Shown: piece by piece, positions 58,925-64,000 of the stretch
Position numbering within the stretch: position 1 is the stretch's first letter
How the letters are laid out: each line of letters begins with the position of its first letter
Source of the DNA: Chlorobiaceae bacterium
GTDB lineage: Bacteria; Bacteroidota; Chlorobiia; Chlorobiales; Chlorobiaceae
NCBI GenBank assembly: GCA_013334335.1
Contig: JAAXXR010000005.1
Coordinates: 1 to 64,000 of the forward strand
Direction of reading: 5' to 3'
Length of the DNA stretch: 64,000 nt
The notes under the pieces: model-generated
Told to the model about the DNA's origin: nothing
The model's input: only the letters and a program-made list of their open reading frames with translations
Databases searched by the model: none
Translations under genes and position numbers: made by a program

Positions 58925-59656
58925 ATGCCGGGACTCTATTTTGTGAGTGATGTTCATCTTGGCCTGCAGGAGCCACTGGCGGAGCGTCAGAAGCTCGACC
59001 GCCTCGAGGTGCTCTTTTCGACGATCCGCAGCCAGGGGGGGGAGCTCTACCTGGTCGGTGACATCCTTGACTACTGGATGGAATATCGCCTCGTGATACC
59101 CAAGGGGTTCACCAGGTTCATCTGCATGTTGTCAGAGCTGGCCCGTAGCGGCATCCGGGTCACCTACCTTGCCGGCAACCACGATTTCTACCTCGGCCGC
59201 TACTTCGACGATGAGCTTGGAGTACGGACGCTTTACGGCCTTCAGGAGGTTCGCCATGACGGAAAACTGTTCCTTGTCGCCCATGGTGACGGACTTGGCG
59301 AAGGGGACCACGGATACAAGTTTTTCGCGCGATTCGTCAGGAACCGGTTCAACCTCGGCCTCTTGACCGGCTTCCATCCGGACCTGGCCACGGCGCTCAT
59401 GAAAAAGTTTTCCACCCTCAGCCGCCACCACAAGCCGATCGACACGAAAGCAGAACCGAAACGCCTGATCGAATATGCGACCGCTCTGGCTCGGGAGCAG
59501 GTTTTTGACTATTTTGTCTGCGGCCACAACCACGCGGCACGCATGGAGACCGTCAGCGAGTCGGGCAGCACCTATGTCAATCTCGGCACCTGGATTGAAG
59601 GGCAGTATCCCTATGGCGTGTACGAGAATGGACAGTTTCAGATCAGGAAAGTTTAA
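58925..59656 (+). CDS. lpxH: UDP-2,3-diacylglucosamine pyrophosphohydrolase LpxH-like
   Basis: 243 residues. Metal ligands are in SDVHLG, GDILDYW, GNHDFY, HGDGLGE and CGHNHAA, the order expected for LpxH and related calcineurin-like phosphoesterases. It cleaves UDP-diacyl-GlcN in lipid A synthesis. It follows the kinase-like gene by 23 bases. A related enzyme family member (LpxI/LpxG-type) is unlikely from the motif order. Confidence 0.85.
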   Translation: MPGLYFVSDVHLGLQEPLAERQKLDRLEVLFSTIRSQGGELYLVGDILDYWMEYRLVIPKGFTRFICMLSELARSGIRVTYLAGNHDFYLGRYFDDELGVRTLYGLQEVRHDGKLFLVAHGDGLGEGDHGYKFFARFVRNRFNLGLLTGFHPDLATALMKKFSTLSRHHKPIDTKAEPKRLIEYATALAREQVFDYFVCGHNHAARMETVSESGSTYVNLGTWIEGQYPYGVYENGQFQIRKV

Positions 59657-59681
59657 GTCAACTATCACACATCAATTCAAC

Positions 59682-60566
59682 ATGAGCAATAGCAGCAAGG
59701 TTTTGAAGCTCGGTTTGCCGAAGGGTAGCCTGCAGGATTCGACCCTCGAACTTTTTGCCAACGCCGGCTTCAAATTTTCAGTACAGAGCCGCTCCTACTT
59801 TCCCTCCATCGATGACGACGAACTTGAGGCCATCCTGATCCGAGCCCAGGAGATGGCCCGCTACGTCTCCCAGGGGGCGTTCGACGCCGGTCTGACCGGA
59901 AGGGACTGGATTATCGAGACCGACGCCGATGTCGTCGAGGTCGCCGATCTTGTCTACTCCAAGGCATCGATGAGGCCGGTACGCTGGGTGCTCGCTGTTC
60001 CTGAGAGCTCGCCGATCAAGTCGGTCAAGGATCTCGAAGGCAAGCATATCGCCACCGAAGTGGTGAACATCACCAGGAAGTACCTTGCTGCGAACGGTGT
60101 CAACGCATCGGTCGAGTTCAGCTGGGGCGCCACCGAGGTCAAGCCGCCGGAGCTTGCCGACGCCATCGTCGAGGTGACCGAGACCGGTTCGTCGCTGCGT
60201 GCCAACAAGCTCAGGATCGTCGAGACCGTGCTGGAGTCGAACACCAAGCTGATCGCCAACCGTGCATCCTGGGAAGATCCGTGGAAGCGCGAGAAGATTG
60301 AAAGCATGGCCCTGCTGCTCCAGGGCGCGATCAACGCCCAGGGCAAGGTCGGCCTCAAGATGAATGCCCCAAAAGCATCGCTCGCCACCATCATGTCGGT
60401 CATTCCCGCTCTGCGTTTGCCGACCGTATCCGACCTGGCGGACGGCCAGTGGGTGGCGCTCGAGGTGATCGTGGCTGAAAAGATCGTCCGCAAGCTCATT
60501 CCAGAGTTGAAGCGTGCGGGCGCTGAGGGGATTTTCGAGTATAATATCAACAAGCTCATCGACTGA
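59682..60566 (+). CDS. hisG: ATP phosphoribosyltransferase (long form)
   Basis: 294 residues from ATG 59682 ([20 protein letters not shown]). The catalytic part occupies the first about 210 residues ([13 protein letters not shown] and [20 protein letters not shown]). The C-terminal ACT-like domain that binds histidine is present (about 220-294). It starts histidine synthesis; no other his genes are in the window. A hairpin and a palindrome follow before cruC. Confidence 0.95.
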   Translation: MSNSSKVLKLGLPKGSLQDSTLELFANAGFKFSVQSRSYFPSIDDDELEAILIRAQEMARYVSQGAFDAGLTGRDWIIETDADVVEVADLVYSKASMRPVRWVLAVPESSPIKSVKDLEGKHIATEVVNITRKYLAANGVNASVEFSWGATEVKPPELADAIVEVTETGSSLRANKLRIVETVLESNTKLIANRASWEDPWKREKIESMALLLQGAINAQGKVGLKMNAPKASLATIMSVIPALRLPTVSDLADGQWVALEVIVAEKIVRKLIPELKRAGAEGIFEYNINKLID

Positions 60567-60603
60567 AGCAGGTCGTTCTCAACCTGCTCTGCTCTTCCCA
60601 TTA

Positions 60604-60621
60604 CCCGGACTTCAGTCCGGG
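60604..60621. repeat. Palindrome CCCGGACT/AGTCCGGG after hisG
   Basis: Perfect 8-bp stem with a 2-base loop (60604-60621), 38 bases after hisG. Nearby GGAGGGTTG/AACCCCCTCC (60661-60679) forms another, imperfect dyad. These recall the other GGGTT/AACCC palindromes in this window, but sequence identity is low. Confidence 0.4.
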
Positions 60622-60733
60622 GTTCCAGGGGCAAGAGGTATGCAGCAGTTCTTGATGTCCGGAGGGTTGAACCCCCTCCTGAGGCGTTCCGGTTGACAGG
60701 TTTCAATCTCATTTTATCAGCTATTGATTTTCA

Positions 60734-60758
60734 GGCCGCCGGATGCGGCCTTTTTTTT
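60734..60758 (+). terminator. Terminator/attenuator abutting the cruC-like start
   Basis: GGCCGC (60734-60739), loop CGGAT, GCGGCC (60745-60750), then eight T residues (60751-60758). The ATG at 60762 follows after only three bases. The structure is a textbook intrinsic terminator. It either ends hisG transcription or attenuates the next gene. Confidence 0.85.
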
Positions 60759-60761
60759 ACC

Positions 60762-61955
60762 ATGCTCCTTTACCAGATCATCATCCTCGTCGGTCTGCTC
60801 GTATTCCTCGGCATCATCCTGAGGAATCTCGTCGACCTGCCCGACCTGCCCTCGGCCAGCGAGGTGCCCCTGCAGGGGCCCAGGGTTTCGGTGCTCGTTC
60901 CTGCGCGGGACGAGGAGCGGAACATCGCTGCCTGCGTCACCACACTGCTTGCCCAGCAGTATGAGGATTTCGAAGTCATCGTGCTTGACGACCACTCTCG
61001 GGACGGCACCTGGCGGGAGCTGCAGAAGCTGGTTGACGGAGCTGGGGGAAAGCGGCTCCGAATCCTGGAAGGAGCGGCGTTGCCGGAGGGCTGGCACGGC
61101 AAGGCCTGGGCCTGTCAGCAACTGGCGACTCACGCTTCAGGAGAGCTGCTGCTTTTCACCGATGCTGATACCCGTCACCGGCCGGAGACACTTCGGCGAT
61201 CGGTTGCGGCGATCGGCTCATGCCGTGCAGGCATGCTCTCCCTGACCCCGGCCCAGGAGCTTGGGACATTCTGGGAGGGGCTCGTCGTACCGCTCGTCTA
61301 CCATATTCTTTTCAGCTACCTGCCCATCGGCATGGTCAGGGCCAGCCGATCCCCGGCTTTTTGCTACGCCATCGGCCAGTTCATCCTGTTCCGACGCGAG
61401 GTTTATCGTCAAATCGGCGGGCATCGATCCGTTTGCCGCAACATCGTGGAGGATGTCTGGCTCTGCAAGAAAGTGAAGCAATCCGGCGGCACGGTCGTCA
61501 CCTTCAATGGCGCCGATGCGGTCAGTTGCCGGATGTATCACGGGCTTTTCGATATCTGGAACGGATTTTCAAAGAATCTCTACGCCGGACTTGGCAACAA
61601 TGCCTTTGTCCTGTTCACCCTCATGCTGCTGGTGGTCCTGTTGTATCTCGTACCCTGGTATTTCGCCGCATCTTCCCTGTTGGGCGGGGCGCTGTCGATC
61701 GACGGCTTCTGGCTACCGGTGGTTCAGATATGCCTGGCCGTCATCAGCCGGCTTATCATCTCGGTCAAATGCCGTCAACCGTTGTGGCCGGGGCTACTGC
61801 ATGCACTTTCCCAGGTGATGCTGCTCCTCATCGCCATGAACTCGCTGCGCCAGACGGCTTTCGGCGGTGGTCCGGTGTGGAAAGGCAGGAGTTACCCGTA
61901 TCATCGGGAGTGCGGGGGAAAAGGGCGGATCGATGGCGGTGACCATGAGCAGTGA
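60762..61955 (+). CDS. cruC: Chlorobactene glucosyltransferase-like GT2 protein (CruC-like)
   Basis: 397 residues from ATG 60762. A TTG at 60693 would extend the frame across the terminator and is less likely. GT2 fold: VSVLVPARDEERNIAACVTTLL, VIVLDDHSRDG, FTDADTRHRPETLRRS, with an N-terminal TM and three or four hydrophobic C-terminal segments. In Chlorobaculum tepidum the CruC enzyme adds glucose to hydroxychlorobactene; identity here is from remembered similarity and gene neighbourhood (bchK, lpxH, hisG). Confidence 0.78.
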   Translation: MLLYQIIILVGLLVFLGIILRNLVDLPDLPSASEVPLQGPRVSVLVPARDEERNIAACVTTLLAQQYEDFEVIVLDDHSRDGTWRELQKLVDGAGGKRLRILEGAALPEGWHGKAWACQQLATHASGELLLFTDADTRHRPETLRRSVAAIGSCRAGMLSLTPAQELGTFWEGLVVPLVYHILFSYLPIGMVRASRSPAFCYAIGQFILFRREVYRQIGGHRSVCRNIVEDVWLCKKVKQSGGTVVTFNGADAVSCRMYHGLFDIWNGFSKNLYAGLGNNAFVLFTLMLLVVLLYLVPWYFAASSLLGGALSIDGFWLPVVQICLAVISRLIISVKCRQPLWPGLLHALSQVMLLLIAMNSLRQTAFGGGPVWKGRSYPYHRECGGKGRIDGGDHEQ

Positions 61956-62075
61956 GACGGTCTGTAGGTTACCAGGAAAATTTATTAAATTGCACGCCAG
62001 CGTAGACCGCTCAACCCGTCTGGTCACGGGCCGTTGCACGGTATTCAAGGCATTCAAATCAAAAGATCAACACCC

Positions 62076-63026
62076 ATGGGTTTCTTGTCCAAAATTTTCG
62101 GGAAAAAGGAAGTAGAGCTTAAGCGTCCGACTGTCAAGGAGGATGTGAACCTCATCAAGACGATGGAAGGCCACCTCGACCGCGTGCTCGGCGTGAAATT
62201 CAGCCCCGATGGCAAAAAGCTCGTGAGTGGCGGCTTCGATGAACTGGTCATGCTCTGGGATGTGGAGGCCGGCAAGGCGATCCATACCATGAAGGGCCAC
62301 GACACCTGGGTTGAGTGCGTCGACTACAGCCGTGACGGACGCAAGCTTGCCAGCGGCAGTACCGACAGCACGGCCAGGATCTGGGATGCCGCTACCGGCA
62401 ACTGCCTGCATCTTTGCAAGGGGCATGACACGGCGGTGCGCATGGTTGCCTTCAGCCCCGACAGCAAAACGCTTGCATCCTGTTCGAGGGACACGACCAT
62501 TCGCCTTTGGGACGTCGAGAGCGGGAAGGAGACGGCACGCCTGCTCGGTCATAAATCCTACATCGAATGCCTCGCCTGGAGCCATGACGGCAAGAAGCTG
62601 GTCAGCTGCGGCGAAGAGCCGGTTTTTCGGATCTGGGACGTCGAGAGTGGCAGGAACGTCGACAGTTACCAGACCGGCGACACCCTGTCCCATTCCATCT
62701 GCTTCAGCCCTGACGACAGCCTCATCGTGCTCTGTGGTCGTGACGCAAAGGTCAAGATTTTCGATGCGGGCAGCGGACAGATGCTCAAGGTTCTCGAGGG
62801 CCATCTGGACGCCGTTCGCGGCGTCTGTTTCAGCCCCGACGGCACGTTGATCGCAAGCGCGGCCAACGACGAGTCGGTTCGGCTCTGGGACGTCAAGGCC
62901 GGCACCCTGCTGCACACCTACCGCGGGCACACCCTTGAGGTGCAGACGGTCGATATCTCGCCTGACGGCCGCGTCATTGCCAGCGGCAGTGATGACCGGA
63001 AGATCAAGTTCTGGGGTATCAGGTAA
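62076..63026 (+). CDS. Seven-repeat WD40 protein
   Basis: 316 residues from ATG 62076 (MGFLSKIFGKKEVELKRP). Seven clear WD40 repeats from about residue 25, for example EGHLDRVLGVKFSPDGKKLVSGG, GHDTAVRMVAFSPDSKTLASC and GHTLEVQTVDISPDGRVIASG, each ending in W/F-D or W-G. They should form one closed beta-propeller. No second domain. The partner cannot be told. A strong terminator follows. Confidence 0.9.
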   Translation: MGFLSKIFGKKEVELKRPTVKEDVNLIKTMEGHLDRVLGVKFSPDGKKLVSGGFDELVMLWDVEAGKAIHTMKGHDTWVECVDYSRDGRKLASGSTDSTARIWDAATGNCLHLCKGHDTAVRMVAFSPDSKTLASCSRDTTIRLWDVESGKETARLLGHKSYIECLAWSHDGKKLVSCGEEPVFRIWDVESGRNVDSYQTGDTLSHSICFSPDDSLIVLCGRDAKVKIFDAGSGQMLKVLEGHLDAVRGVCFSPDGTLIASAANDESVRLWDVKAGTLLHTYRGHTLEVQTVDISPDGRVIASGSDDRKIKFWGIR

Positions 63027-63051
63027 GCGGAGGAGTCAGGGAACTTCTGCT

Positions 63052-63086
63052 GTTCTGCCGGGCTGCCGCCCGGCAGAACTGTTTTC
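63052..63086. terminator. Bidirectional terminator after the WD40 gene
   Basis: GTTCTGCCGGGC (63052-63063) pairs perfectly with GCCCGGCAGAAC (63068-63079), loop TGCC, then TGTTTTC. It lies between the WD40 gene and the convergent ferredoxin gene. Confidence 0.85.
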
Positions 63087-63112
63087 AGCAGATCCTTTCA
63101 GGGCAACGCCCC

Positions 63113-63361
63113 TCAACCGTCGTCGCCGATGGCGTTCGGGGGGCAGGCCGCCATCTGCTCCCGGCAAACTTCGATTTCAGCCTGGGTTTCCGGCTGATAC
63201 GAAACGTACGCATAGCCTTCGATGTCTTCAGAAAAGAATTCAGGAGCTGCAGAGTAGCAGATGGTGCATGCGGTGCAACCCTGACCACCCGGATCATCAG
63301 GCTGGGTGACGTAAAACGGTCCTGCTGCGTTGGCGGAGTGTTTCATTTCACTGTTGGCCAT
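63113..63361 (-). CDS. Ferredoxin-like protein, single cluster
   Basis: 82 residues. Cysteines in GCTACTICYSAAPEFF and in CREQMAACPPNAIGDDG; the spacing CxxCxxC...C near the C-end fits one [4Fe-4S] or [3Fe-4S] cluster of the Fer4_13 type, although the exact count of ligands cannot be fixed by eye. It is soluble, has no signal and lies alone. Possible donor to radical SAM enzymes. Confidence 0.8.
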   Translation of the reverse strand: MANSEMKHSANAAGPFYVTQPDDPGGQGCTACTICYSAAPEFFSEDIEGYAYVSYQPETQAEIEVCREQMAACPPNAIGDDG

Positions 63362-63622
63362 ACCGTTTCTCCTGATTGTGTTGAGCGCTTGTCGGGGATC
63401 GAGGATGTCTCAAAAGGTCAACTGACGGGACACCTTCCGCGCGGCAGCTTTCAGCCACCATCACGCTTTTCTGAGAGCCTCGTCAACATCATGACGCAGA
63501 ATACCGGCAAAGAGTTCCTTCGGACAGGCTGACGGCTGTCAGGGAAGCGCCCCCCTTTTGTCCTCTTCCGGTATCTCCGTATCTTCATGGAAAGTATCTG
63601 AACAACGGTGAACGAGAGGTGG

Positions 63623-64000
63623 ATGGGCATAGTTCTGCTTGATATCGGCAATGTGATCGTTTCGGTCGATTTCGAACCCTTTTGCCGGGCGGTCGCCAGG
63701 GATGGGGGCGCAGGGATGGAGGCCATCCGGAGCCGCTACTGTGACAGCCCCCTTAAGGACAGGCTCGACCGGGGGATGGTTGCGCCAGGTGAATTTCTCG
63801 GAATGCTTGCCGATGATCCGATGACGGTTGACCGGCCACGCTCATTCTTCAGGTCTGCATGGCAGCAGATCTTTACCCCGGTTCCCGGATGCGTCGATGG
63901 TTTGGCGCGCCTGCGGGAGCGGCATCAAATCTGGATCATGAGCGACACCGATCCCCTCCATTTCACCTGGCTGCTCGACACCTATCCCTTCATGAGGGGC
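63623..64000 (+). CDS. HAD-superfamily hydrolase, N-terminal part (3' end outside window)
   Basis: 126 codons, open at the right edge. Motif I is VLLDIGNVIVSVDFEPF, motif II is IWIMSDTDPLHF. The cap region lies between. The phosphatase-type HAD fold is clear; the substrate is not. ATG 63623 is preceded by GAGAGG. A GTG 15 bases upstream is also in frame. Confidence 0.85.
   Translation, partial: MGIVLLDIGNVIVSVDFEPFCRAVARDGGAGMEAIRSRYCDSPLKDRLDRGMVAPGEFLGMLADDPMTVDRPRSFFRSAWQQIFTPVPGCVDGLARLRERHQIWIMSDTDPLHFTWLLDTYPFMRG

Overview
The window is chromosomal DNA of a green sulfur bacterium (Chlorobiaceae), most probably Chlorobaculum. The main evidence is bchN-bchB-bchL (dark-operative protochlorophyllide reductase), a bchJ-type V4R protein, a UbiA-family (bacterio)chlorophyll synthase and a CruC-like chlorobactene glucosyltransferase. 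The encoded proteins look very close to Chlorobaculum tepidum homologues as I remember them; no database search was possible. Most genes are compact, GC-rich and in short runs on one strand.

Layout. 1-620: 3' end of a WYL-domain regulator, then a clear terminator. 892-5170: the str operon (rpsL, rpsG, fusA, tuf), closed by a terminator. 5248-20734: one long S10-spc-alpha superoperon, rpsJ to rplQ, including secY, map, infA, rpmJ and rpoA. A tRNA-Gly(UCC) gene sits between rplN and rplX. 20769-24294: rsmG and cysS (minus strand) around a mannose-1-phosphate guanylyltransferase. 24295-27762: a sparse, accessory-looking stretch with a small membrane protein, a GNAT acetyltransferase, an exported protein of unknown function, a PhnB-like protein and an orphan 82-residue protein, plus short repeats and gene fragments. 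27763-33966: engB, purA, a thiamine-binding-type protein, then bchN-bchB-bchL. 33967-37390: non-coding DNA, a Met/Cys-rich exported protein, and a minus-strand pair (Ig-like lipoprotein, bchJ). 37529-50285: glgA, a GmhB-like phosphatase, hemW, a DUF2723 membrane protein, lpxA, a ROK kinase, comF, rsmE, an AI-2E-type permease, and on the minus strand ndk and a CNNM/CorC protein. 50490-55632: a TPR lipoprotein with a degenerate CHAT domain, a RodZ-like protein, nifS, nifU and a small membrane protein. 55663-63026: miaB, a bchK-like synthase, a phytol-kinase-like protein, lpxH, hisG, a cruC-like glycosyltransferase and a WD40 protein. The window ends with a ferredoxin (minus) and the 5' part of a HAD hydrolase.

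How the genes work together. The first third is the translation and transcription core. The rest mixes photopigment genes (bchNBL, bchJ, bchK-like, polyprenol kinase-like, cruC-like), Fe-S assembly (nifS, nifU) with Fe-S users (miaB, hemW, bchNBL, ferredoxin), envelope genes (lpxA, lpxH, DUF2723, lipoproteins) and glycogen metabolism (glgA, ROK kinase).

The observations I rate highest are the TPR-CHAT lipoprotein that has lost the His/Cys core of the peptidase, the polyprenol kinase next to the bacteriochlorophyll synthase, the tRNA inside the ribosomal superoperon, palindromes between bchB and bchL, and a terminator that ends three bases before the likely cruC start. I saw no IS element, prophage, CRISPR array or rRNA gene.
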